This document shows positions 37,781 to 45,389 of a stretch of DNA of 64,000 bases, piece after piece. Source of the stretch: Candidatus Haliotispira prima (lineage in GTDB: Bacteria > Spirochaetota > Spirochaetia > SP-2023); the NCBI GenBank assembly GCA_029867005.1, contig CP123443.1:1798001-1862000 (forward strand), in the 5' to 3' direction. How positions within the stretch are numbered: position 1 is the stretch's first letter; each line of letters starts with the position of its first letter. The notes under the pieces were generated by a model. That model did no database searches. It saw only the letters and a list, made by a program, of their open reading frames with translations, and was not told the origin of the DNA. Position numbers and translations under genes: made by a program.

Positions 37781-38715
37781 AGAGAAGATATTTACTTCAG
37801 AATCCATTAAGCAATTCCAAATCTTTTTATTCACTATTTTTATCTATTTTTACCTTCCTGTCTCTTCTCCTTTTCGGCTGTACCCCGCTGTCCGACACTG
37901 ACGATCCGCCTGCGGCTGAGCCACCGGCGGCTGTCAAACCAAGCATGTCTTTCTCTGCCACCGCTGTGATATCTTCTGTGCAACTGGAAATGAGCAGTAG
38001 CTTTGCCATCAACACTATAGGTGCCGTTATTCGTTTGGCAACGGAAGCGGCCCCGACCAAGGCTGAGGCCGAAGCCAAGGCGGGCTATGTCAGCCTTGCC
38101 ATTACGGCCAATAGCCCCCGCAAGTTCAGTATCAGCCAACACTATACCACAAATTTTGCCGATGGGCTTACCATTGCCGATGTCCTGACCCCCAACACCC
38201 AATACAAGCTGTATCTGTTTTTTGAGCCCAACGCTATTCCGTCCGAAACAACGGTGGAGGGGGCCAGCCTCAATAATGAGGTAATAGCTCTGCCATTTAC
38301 CACCGCTAGCCTACCTCCCGCAGGGGATCCCGCATGGGATAACGCGTGGACAGGAAATCAATTTGTCGGAAGCCTTGCCGAATGGGGGTATAGTGAAAAT
38401 CAAAAGGGTGTTTTTGTGGCTTATACCCAAGTTAATACTTCTCTTGCCAGTTTCACATTCACTAATCGCAGAGCAGATGATACAAGGTTAGAAACCTTGG
38501 GAACCTTTGCGTTAAGTTTAGCTAACCCCGGCGTCGGATTTCTTTTCGATCTGTCGAAACTGAGTGGTAGCTATCCTGACGGAGATAACTACTACACTGT
38601 AATCAGTGCGGATGATACAACAAAGCTATCCGGGAAGATTTTTCAGGTAGAGGTTTTCAATGGTTCCGCAACATTTAAACTCCGAGTGCCCCTCACCCGT
38701 TATAGCAGTCCGTAG
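37771..38715 (+). CDS. Unit 3 surface lipoprotein frame (phase OFF)
   Basis: Paralogue with lipobox LFGC. Distinguishing changes are EAKAGYVSLAITANSPRK, VLTPNTQYKL and the tail SLANPGVGFLFDLSKLSG. Like the others it is an uninterrupted frame of over 300 codons with no conventional start before the signal segment. Confidence 0.7.
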   Translation: MSLERRYLLQNPLSNSKSFYSLFLSIFTFLSLLLFGCTPLSDTDDPPAAEPPAAVKPSMSFSATAVISSVQLEMSSSFAINTIGAVIRLATEAAPTKAEAEAKAGYVSLAITANSPRKFSISQHYTTNFADGLTIADVLTPNTQYKLYLFFEPNAIPSETTVEGASLNNEVIALPFTTASLPPAGDPAWDNAWTGNQFVGSLAEWGYSENQKGVFVAYTQVNTSLASFTFTNRRADDTRLETLGTFALSLANPGVGFLFDLSKLSGSYPDGDNYYTVISADDTTKLSGKIFQVEVFNGSATFKLRVPLTRYSSP

Positions 38716-38819
38716 CATTGAACTTGGGGCATTTCGGCTCCGCTCAATGACCCAAGCTAAATGACCGGGGATCATGGATAACCCTTTGTGGGGGTGAGCT
38801 AATTTCTGCTGTGCCCCCC

Positions 38820-38848
38820 TTGCCAAATTTCCTAAACGAATATATAAT
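38820..38848 (+). promoter_or_regulatory. Unit 4 promoter
   Basis: TTGCCA, 17 bp, TATAAT. Confidence 0.8.
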
Positions 38849-38882
38849 AGGCCAAAATCAGACCATTTCGAGGAGTTTTCCC

Positions 38883-38975
38883 ATGAAACAGCGACAAACA
38901 CTATTGACCGGCACGCTGATAAACAGTAGAATATCCAATATCCAATATCCAATATCCAATATCCAAAACCACTAG
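38883..38975 (+). CDS. Unit 4 leader frame with (AATATCC)5 tract
   Basis: Leader with changes QTLLTGTLINS. The tract is 38930-38964. The lipoprotein frame is at -1. Confidence 0.75.
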   Translation: MKQRQTLLTGTLINSRISNIQYPISNIQNH

Positions 38976-39898
38976 AGAACAGATATTTACTTCAGAATCC
39001 ATTAAGCAATTCCAAATCTTTTTATTCACTATTTTTATCTATTTTTACCTTCCTGTCTCTTCTCCTTTTCGGCTGTACCCCGCTGTCCGAAACTGACGAT
39101 CCGCCTGCGGCTGAACCACCGGCGGCTGTCAAACCAACCGTTTCTTTCTCTGCCACCGCGGTGGTATCTTCTGTGCAACTGGAAATGAGCAGTAGCTTTG
39201 CCATCAACACTATAGGTGCCGTTATTCGTTTGGCAACGGAAGCGGCCCCAACTAAGGCAGAGGCTGAAGCCAGTGCCGGCTATGTCAGCCTTGCCATTAC
39301 GGCCGGCAGCCCCCGCAAGTTCAGTATCAGCCAACACTATACCACAAACTTTGCTGATGGGCTTACCATTGCGGATGTTTTGGCTTCCAATACCCAATAC
39401 AAACTCTATCTGTTTTTTGAGCCCAATACTATTCCATCCGAAACAACGGTGGAGGGGGCCAGCCTCAATAATGATGTAATAGCCCTGCCATTTACCACCG
39501 CGACCCTACCCCCCGCAGGCGATGCCGCATGGACAGGAAATCAATTTGTCGGAAGCCTTGCCGAATGGGGCTATAGTGAGAATCAAAAGGGTATTTTTGT
39601 GGCTTATACCAAAATTAATTTTGCTTTTTCTACTTTCTCATTAACCAGTCGAACAGCCGATAATACGAGGTTACAAACCTTGGCAAGCTATTCCCTCGGT
39701 CTGTTTGACCCTGCCTCAGGACTTCTTGCGGCGTTACCTAAGTTAGGCGGTAGTTATCCTGACGGAGATAACTATTACACTATAATCAATACGGATGATA
39801 CAAAAAAAATAACAGGAGAGGCTTTTCAGATAGAGGTTTCCAATGGTTCCGTAACATTTGAACTCCGAGTGCCCCTCACCCGTTATAGCAGTCCGTAG
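38966..39898 (+). CDS. Unit 4 surface lipoprotein frame (phase OFF)
   Basis: Paralogue whose first two-thirds match unit 2. The C-terminal third is its own version (INFAFSTFSLTSRTADNT, then SYSLGLFDPASGLLAALPK), so variation is concentrated in this segment. The shared ending RVPLTRYSSP is kept. Confidence 0.7.
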   Translation, partial: KPLENRYLLQNPLSNSKSFYSLFLSIFTFLSLLLFGCTPLSETDDPPAAEPPAAVKPTVSFSATAVVSSVQLEMSSSFAINTIGAVIRLATEAAPTKAEAEASAGYVSLAITAGSPRKFSISQHYTTNFADGLTIADVLASNTQYKLYLFFEPNTIPSETTVEGASLNNDVIALPFTTATLPPAGDAAWTGNQFVGSLAEWGYSENQKGIFVAYTKINFAFSTFSLTSRTADNTRLQTLASYSLGLFDPASGLLAALPKLGGSYPDGDNYYTIINTDDTKKITGEAFQIEVSNGSVTFELRVPLTRYSSP

Positions 39899-40017
39899 CA
39901 TTGAACTTGGGGCATTTCGGCTCCGCTCAATGGCCCAAGCTCAATGACCCAAGTTCAATGATCCAGGATCATGGATAAGCCTTTGCGGGGGTGGGCTAAT
40001 CTCTGCTGTGGCCCCCC

Positions 40018-40046
40018 TTGCCAAAATCTCTAAACGAATATACAAT
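40018..40046 (+). promoter_or_regulatory. Unit 5 promoter
   Basis: TTGCCA, 17 bp, TACAAT. Confidence 0.75.
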
Positions 40047-40099
40047 CAACTCTTGGATTTACTTTCACCATCTTTCCATTTTCTCAAAGGAGCACTTTC

Positions 40100-40210
40100 A
40101 TGAAAAAACGAGACCTAATATTGACAGATATTGGCATAAACAGTATAATATCCAATATCCAATATCCAATATCCAATATCCAATCAATTACTAAAATCTT
40201 CATTAATTAA
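40100..40210 (+). CDS. Unit 5 leader frame with (AATATCC)5 tract
   Basis: A diverged leader (MKKRDLILTDIGINS) of 36 codons after an AAAGGAG ribosome site. The tract is 40147-40181, again five copies. Here the downstream frame is offset by +1 rather than -1, so four or seven copies would bring it in frame. Confidence 0.7.
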   Translation: MKKRDLILTDIGINSIISNIQYPISNIQSITKIFIN

Positions 40211-41201
40211 TTTTGGCCTTTTATTCAAATTTCCCCCATTATTTTTTCGATTATTTCCCTCTCTTTTTTGCTTTTTTTCCATTTTTTTCATTCATCTGTT
40301 TTTTGCCGCCTGTGTCGATCTTGGCACAGAATCTGCTACGACATACACCGTCAGCTTTCAAACGGACGGAGGCAGCCCAATACCTTCGGTGAAAGTCACC
40401 GGCAGCACTACACTTGACAAGACACTAAGCAAAACCATAACGGCCCCGACCAAGGCGGCAAGCGGCACCGTTACCTACTACTTTGGCGACTGGTACACTG
40501 TGGACAAGGAGACCGGACATACGGGCAAGACCAAGTATGATTACACCAAACCGGTGACGGGCGATATGACCCTCTACGCCCGCTGGTACACGGAGCAACC
40601 CGCCGATAAGGCTGCTTTGGAGGCATTGATTGTCCGCTTGGGAGATACGGCCGACCTCAACCACATTGATGTGCGTAAAATAACCGATATGAATAAACTC
40701 TTCGAAGATAAGAAGACCTTTAATGGGGATATTACGGGTTGGGATGTCTCCGATGTTACTGATATGAGCGGAATGTTTACCGGTGCTGAAAAATTTAATC
40801 AACCCGTAGGAGATTGGAATGTCTCCAACGTTACTGATATAAACAGTATGTTTTATACTGCCTACACCTTCAATCAAGCGATAAAAGATTGGAATGTCTC
40901 CGGTGTTACTGATATGAAGAAGATCTTCAGCAATGCTGTAAAATTTAATCAACCTATAGGAAGTTGGGGTGTTTCCAATGTTATTAATATGGAGGAAATG
41001 TTTAATAATGCTTCAGAATTCAATCAACCTATAGGAAATTGGGATGTTTCCGGTGTAACCAAAATGGATAGTATGTTCTATATTGCCAAAGCCTTTGACC
41101 AGGATATTTCAGGTTGGACCGTAAGCCAGGTAACGGATTACTCATTTATCTTTGGGGCTAGCGGTATTAGTACGGCTCATAAGCCTCTCCGATTTCGGTA
41201 G
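40182..41201 (+). CDS. Unit 5 lipoprotein with InlB-type repeat and DUF285 (BspA-like) repeats (phase OFF)
   Basis: The open frame runs from the tract with no ATG, GTG or TTG before a strongly hydrophobic Phe-rich signal segment ending LFFAAC (lipobox Cys codon 40311). The mature part begins with an InlB B-repeat/Flg_new-like domain (YTVSFQTDGGSPIPSVKV, then MTLYARWY). About six 25-residue DUF285 repeats of the type FNQPIGNWDVSGVTKMDSMF follow. Such repeats occur on surface proteins of mycoplasmas and Treponema and are thought to mediate host or microbe contact. The body is unrelated to units 1-4. Confidence 0.75.
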   Translation, partial: NQLLKSSLINFGLLFKFPPLFFRLFPSLFCFFSIFFIHLFFAACVDLGTESATTYTVSFQTDGGSPIPSVKVTGSTTLDKTLSKTITAPTKAASGTVTYYFGDWYTVDKETGHTGKTKYDYTKPVTGDMTLYARWYTEQPADKAALEALIVRLGDTADLNHIDVRKITDMNKLFEDKKTFNGDITGWDVSDVTDMSGMFTGAEKFNQPVGDWNVSNVTDINSMFYTAYTFNQAIKDWNVSGVTDMKKIFSNAVKFNQPIGSWGVSNVINMEEMFNNASEFNQPIGNWDVSGVTKMDSMFYIAKAFDQDISGWTVSQVTDYSFIFGASGISTAHKPLRFR

Positions 41202-41268
41202 CATACGGTACGGAAACAGACAACTGCGTGCGGTGCCGGCACGCAGTTGTCTGAATATCTTCGCCCCC

Positions 41269-41297
41269 TTGCCAAATTTCCTAAACGAATATATAAT
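41269..41297 (+). promoter_or_regulatory. Unit 6 promoter
   Basis: TTGCCA, 17 bp, TATAAT. Confidence 0.8.
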
Positions 41298-41331
41298 AGG
41301 CCAAAATCAGATCATTTCGAGGAGTTTTCTC

Positions 41332-41424
41332 ATGAAACAGCGACAAACAATATTGACCGGCACGCCGGTAAACAGTAGAATATCCAATATCCAATATCCA
41401 ATATCCAATATCCAAAACCATTAA
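41332..41424 (+). CDS. Unit 6 leader frame with (AATATCC)5 tract
   Basis: Leader identical in protein to unit 1. The tract is 41379-41413. The lipoprotein frame is at -1. Confidence 0.75.
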   Translation: MKQRQTILTGTPVNSRISNIQYPISNIQNH

Positions 41425-42359
41425 AGAACAGATATTTACTTCAGAATCCATTAAGCAATTCTACATCTTTTTATTCATTATTTTTATCTCTTTTTACCTT
41501 GCTGTCTCTTCTCCTTTTCGGCTGTACCCCGCTGTCCGAAACTGACGATCCGCCTGCGGCTGAGCCGCCGGCGGCTGTCAAACCAAGCATGTCTTTCTCT
41601 GTCACCGCTGTGATATCTTCTGTGCAATTGAACATGGACAGCAACTTTGCCATCACCGAGGTAGGGGCGGTTATTCGTTTAGCTACGGAAGCGGCCCCAA
41701 CTAAGGCAGAAGCCGAAGCCAGTGCGGGCTACGTCAGTCTTGCCATTACGGCCGGCAGCCCGCGAAAGTTCAGTATCAGCCAACACTATACCACAAACTT
41801 TGCCAATGGGCTTACCATTGCGGATGTCTTGGCTTCCAATACCCAATACAAACTGTATCTGTTTTTTGAGCCCAACGCTATTCCGTCCGAAACGACCGTG
41901 GAGGGGGCCAGCCTTAATAATGATGTAATAGCTCTGCCATTTACCACCGCTAGCCTACCTCCCGCAGGGGATACGGTATGGAATAATGCGTGGACAGGAA
42001 ATCAATTTGTCGGAAGCCTTGCCGAATGGGGGTATAGTGAGAATCAGAAAAGGGTCTTTGTAGCCTATACCAAAATTAATCTTACTTTTACCAGTGTTAC
42101 ATGGACTTCTCGTACAGCAGATGATACAAAGTTACAAACCCTGGGAAACCATTCTCTGGGTCTGACTGACCCCGGCGTCGGATTTCTTTTCGATCTGTCG
42201 AAACTGGGTGGTAGCTATCCTGACGGAGAAAACTACTACACTGTAATCAGTGCGGATAATACAAAAAAACTATCGGGAGAAACTTTTCAGGTAGAAATTT
42301 CCGATGGTTCCTCAACATTTAAACTCCGAGTGCCCCTCACCCGTTATAGTAGTCCGTAG
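41415..42359 (+). CDS. Unit 6 surface lipoprotein frame (phase OFF)
   Basis: Paralogue with lipobox LFGC. Its N-terminal block is a distinct version (VQLNMDSNFAITEVGAV) and its C-terminal third (INLTFTSVTWTSRTADDT, NHSLGLTDPGVG) is shared almost exactly with unit 7. A TTG at 41499 lies within the hydrophobic core of the signal peptide and is an unlikely start. Confidence 0.7.
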   Translation, partial: KPLKNRYLLQNPLSNSTSFYSLFLSLFTLLSLLLFGCTPLSETDDPPAAEPPAAVKPSMSFSVTAVISSVQLNMDSNFAITEVGAVIRLATEAAPTKAEAEASAGYVSLAITAGSPRKFSISQHYTTNFANGLTIADVLASNTQYKLYLFFEPNAIPSETTVEGASLNNDVIALPFTTASLPPAGDTVWNNAWTGNQFVGSLAEWGYSENQKRVFVAYTKINLTFTSVTWTSRTADDTKLQTLGNHSLGLTDPGVGFLFDLSKLGGSYPDGENYYTVISADNTKKLSGETFQVEISDGSSTFKLRVPLTRYSSP

Positions 42360-42463
42360 CCTTTAGCTTAGGCATTTGAGCTCCGCTCAATGGCCCAAGC
42401 TTAATGACACAAGCTCATGGATAAACCATTTGCGAGGGTGGGCTAATGTCTGCTGTGCCCCCC

Positions 42464-42492
42464 TTGCCCAATTTCCTAAACGAATATATAAT
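42464..42492 (+). promoter_or_regulatory. Unit 7 promoter
   Basis: TTGCCC, 17 bp, TATAAT. Confidence 0.8.
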
Positions 42493-42526
42493 AGGCCAAA
42501 ATCAGATCATTTCGAGGAGTTTTCTC

Positions 42527-42619
42527 ATGAAACAGCGACAAACAATATTGACCGGCATGCCGGTAAACAGTAGAATATCCAATATCCAATATCCAATATC
42601 CAATATCCAAAACCATTAG
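42527..42619 (+). CDS. Unit 7 leader frame with (AATATCC)5 tract
   Basis: Leader as in unit 2. The tract is 42574-42608. The lipoprotein frame is at -1. Confidence 0.75.
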   Translation: MKQRQTILTGMPVNSRISNIQYPISNIQNH

Positions 42620-43539
42620 AGAACAGATATTTACTTCAGAATCCATTAACCAATTCTACATCTTTTTATTCATTATTTTTATCTCTTTTTATCTTCCTGT
42701 CTCTTCTCCTTTTTAGCTGTACTCCGCTGTCCGAAACTGACGAGCCGCCTGCGGCTGTCAAACCAAGCATGTCTTTCTCTGTCACCGCTGTGATATCTTC
42801 TGTGCAATTGAACATGGACAGCAACTTTGCCATCAACACCATAGGTGCAGTTATTCGTTTAGCTACGGAAGCGGCCCCGACCAAGGCAGAGGCCGAAACC
42901 AGTGCGGGCTACGTCAGTCTTGCCATTACGGCCGGCAGCCCGCGAAAGTTCAGTATCAGCCAACACTATACCACAAACTTTGCCGATGGGCTTACCATTG
43001 CGGATGTCCTGACCCCCAATACCCAATACAAACTGTATCTGTTTTTTGAGCCCAACGCTATTCCGTTCGAAACGACCGTGGAGGGGGCCAGCCTTAATAA
43101 TGATGTAATAGCACTGCCATTTACCACCACTACCCTACCCCTGGCAGGGGATGCCGCATGGGATAACGCGTGGACAAACGAGCAGTTTGTCGGAAGCCTT
43201 GCCGAATGGGGGTATAGTGAGAATCAGAAAAGGGTCTTTGTAGCCTATACCAAAATTAATCTTACTTTTACCAGTGTTACATGGACTTCTCGTACAGCAG
43301 ATGATACAAAGTTACAAACCCTGGGAAACCATTCTCTGGGTCTGACTGACCCCGGCGTCGGATTTCTTTTCGATCTGTCGAAACTGGGTGGTAGCTATCC
43401 TGACGGAGAAAACTACTACACTGTAATCAGTGCGGATAATACAAAAAAACTATCGGGAGAAACTTTTCAGGTAGAAATTTTCAATGGTTCCGCAACATTT
43501 AAACTCCGAGTGCCCCTCACCCGTTATAGTAGTCCGTAG
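42610..43539 (+). CDS. Unit 7 surface lipoprotein frame (phase OFF)
   Basis: Paralogue with lipobox LFSC and a shortened stalk (ETDEPPAAVKP, five codons fewer). The N-terminal block mixes VQLNMDSNFAIN of unit 6 with TIGAVIRLA of units 2-4, and the C-terminal third equals unit 6, so it reads as a mosaic. Confidence 0.7.
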   Translation, partial: KPLENRYLLQNPLTNSTSFYSLFLSLFIFLSLLLFSCTPLSETDEPPAAVKPSMSFSVTAVISSVQLNMDSNFAINTIGAVIRLATEAAPTKAEAETSAGYVSLAITAGSPRKFSISQHYTTNFADGLTIADVLTPNTQYKLYLFFEPNAIPFETTVEGASLNNDVIALPFTTTTLPLAGDAAWDNAWTNEQFVGSLAEWGYSENQKRVFVAYTKINLTFTSVTWTSRTADDTKLQTLGNHSLGLTDPGVGFLFDLSKLGGSYPDGENYYTVISADNTKKLSGETFQVEIFNGSATFKLRVPLTRYSSP

Positions 43540-43750
43540 CCTTGAGCTTGGGCATTTGGGCTCCGCTCAATGACCCGAGCTCAATGGCCCGGGATCATGG
43601 ATAACCCTTTGCGGGGGTGGGTTAATTTCTGCTGTGCCCCCCCCTTGGACAGGTTCGACAGGCTCACCTAGCCCTTTGGACTAACAGACGGGACTACTTT
43701 CTACTGTTCGGACAACCACGAAAGGCACGGAAAGTCTAGCAGAGCACCCC

Positions 43751-43779
43751 TTGCCCAATTTCCTAAACGAATATATAAT
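43751..43779 (+). promoter_or_regulatory. Unit 8 promoter
   Basis: TTGCCC, 17 bp, TATAAT. About 100 bp of extra sequence lies just upstream, including a 19-bp copy of the element at 35207-35225. Confidence 0.8.
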
Positions 43780-43813
43780 AGGCCAAAATCAGACCATTTC
43801 GAGGAGTTTTCTC

Positions 43814-43906
43814 ATGAAACAGCGACAAACAATATTGACCGGCATGCCGGTAAACAGTAGAATATCCAATATCCAATATCCAATATCCAATATCCAAAAC
43901 CATTAG
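43814..43906 (+). CDS. Unit 8 leader frame with (AATATCC)5 tract
   Basis: Leader as in unit 2. The tract is 43861-43895. The lipoprotein frame is at -1. Confidence 0.75.
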   Translation: MKQRQTILTGMPVNSRISNIQYPISNIQNH

Positions 43907-44877
43907 AGAACAGATATTTACTTCAGAATCCATTAAGCAATTCTACATCTTTTTATTCATTATTTTTATCTCTTTTTACCTTCCTGTCTCTTCTCCTTTT
44001 CGGCTGTACCCCGCTGTCCGAAACTGACGAGCCGCCTGCGGCTGAGCCGCCGGCGGCGGCAAGTCTGAACGCTTCCATGGCCTGGGTCTCCATGCGAGAG
44101 GGATTGGTTCAATTTGACAACGGCACCGAGGGTGTAAAGACGATAGGCGTTATAACCAGCAAAGATGCCACAGCTCCCGGCTACGCCGGTGTCAAAGACC
44201 TCCCGGGTTTTTACACCAGAAAGACCAAAGCGGACGGAACACCGAGAACCGTCTATCTTTCGATGACCGATCAAATGACGGTTACCCAATTTAATACTCA
44301 TATCACTGTTTCTGTCGACGGTCAGGCTACGGGGTTTGTCAATGCCATTGCTGCTGCACCGGAGATTTTACATCCGAACACCAAATACTATGTTCATTTC
44401 TACGAGATAGCAGATACCACGGGCACAGCTATAGAAAAGTTGGAATTTACGACGGAAGACTTCCCGGCCGCGTACCCCACTTCCAGAGGAACATACAGCA
44501 GTTTTTATAATCAGATCACGGACGGAAGTACTTCTCCGGCCATGGAGTACAAGGCTTCTGAAAGTTATCTCATGCCGCTTCGATATCATTATTTCCTTAC
44601 AGGAGGAGGCCCGTATGTTTTTACTGTTGGTGTCAATGCTTCACATGAAATGCCGGAAATCTCAAAACTGACCCGCCCTTTTGGAAATACGAACCCGGCA
44701 AATTTAGTGTATGATTTGTACAATATCACACTCTCCGGACCCGGTACAAGTGTAAGCCTCTGGGATGGAATGATAAAATTAAACAATTTGGGACTCGTAA
44801 TTACAATTAGTTACTCTTTAGGAGGAAGTCCTTTGACATTTTATCGTAACAAAAAGGCCGTATTAGTCACCGAGTAG
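43897..44877 (+). CDS. Unit 8 lipoprotein frame with unrelated body (phase OFF)
   Basis: The promoter, leader, tract, signal segment, lipobox LFGC and stalk (ETDEPPAAEPPAAA) match the other units. After the stalk the protein is different (SMAWVSMREGLVQFDNGTEG, then beta-rich segments such as KYYVHFYEIADTTG). The mature length is about 290 aa. I recognise no family. The shared head on an unrelated body shows that the regulatory module moves independently of the coding body. Confidence 0.7.
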   Translation, partial: KPLENRYLLQNPLSNSTSFYSLFLSLFTFLSLLLFGCTPLSETDEPPAAEPPAAASLNASMAWVSMREGLVQFDNGTEGVKTIGVITSKDATAPGYAGVKDLPGFYTRKTKADGTPRTVYLSMTDQMTVTQFNTHITVSVDGQATGFVNAIAAAPEILHPNTKYYVHFYEIADTTGTAIEKLEFTTEDFPAAYPTSRGTYSSFYNQITDGSTSPAMEYKASESYLMPLRYHYFLTGGGPYVFTVGVNASHEMPEISKLTRPFGNTNPANLVYDLYNITLSGPGTSVSLWDGMIKLNNLGLVITISYSLGGSPLTFYRNKKAVLVTE

Positions 44878-45389
44878 GGCTATTCTCTACTGCACTCGGC
44901 CTGTTGTGCAGAGACACGGTTCCTCACTTTCGTAAAACTTACCAACGACGGGGGCCTTTTGCCTTTTACCTTTTCTGCCTCTGACTTGGGGCATTTGGGC
45001 TCCGCTCAATGGCCCAAGCTTAATGGCCCAGGATCAATGGCCCAAGCTCATGGGTAACGCTCCCCGGGCCGGGTTATAAACAGCCTTGGGGCGGATCCGG
45101 TCTTCTCTTGCCCTCTCTTGCCTCCGGGCAAGAATGTACGGCTCCATGCCGAGATAGCCCAAAAAAGCCAAGGCCGAAGTTTGGCAAGGCTAAAGGCCGG
45201 GAAGGCCGAACAGACTCAAAAATAATCTTATGGACAGTGCAGGAGTGCGGAGAGTGTCAACGGGAAGCCCCTCCTTGCAAAAAAGTCTGTGTAATTGTTT
45301 TTAGAGTATTGACCATATTAAAAAACTCCGGTATATCTTTCTCTGTGTTAATGCTGTAAGAATATTCATGAATTAATAAGAGGTATTTT
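44878..45389. other. Intergenic region between the lipoprotein array and cas12a
   Basis: Begins with a last copy of the shared intergenic repeat (about 44990-45050) and then unique sequence. An 83-aa frame at 45108-45359 looks like chance. The cas12a promoter should lie near the end, where the DNA becomes AT-rich, but I cannot fix its position. Confidence 0.5.

Larger units (their letters stand above)
35226..45060 (+). repeat. Tandem array of eight repeat-switched lipoprotein units
   Basis: Eight head-to-tail units of about 1.0-1.35 kb. Each contains a TTGCC(A/C) -35 box, a 17-bp spacer, a TATAAT or TACAAT -10 box, a Shine-Dalgarno site, an ATG-started leader frame (MKQRQTILTG type), five copies of AATATCC, and a lipoprotein frame out of frame with that ATG. 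Units 1-4, 6 and 7 carry paralogous bodies, unit 5 a DUF285 body and unit 8 an unrelated body. The intergenic parts also share a degenerate repeat of about 14 bp (TCAATGGCCCAAGC). Confidence 0.9.

Noticed and set aside
35295..43906. Programmed -1 ribosomal frameshifting as the explanation for the leader/lipoprotein offset
   Set aside because: No canonical slippery heptamer is present, and unit 5 needs a different shift (+1). Repeat-number switching explains both, though frameshifting cannot be fully excluded for the seven -1 units.
45108..45359. An 83-aa frame just upstream of cas12a as a possible anti-CRISPR or accessory gene
   Set aside because: Low-complexity basic and Cys-rich composition, no ribosome site and no conserved features.
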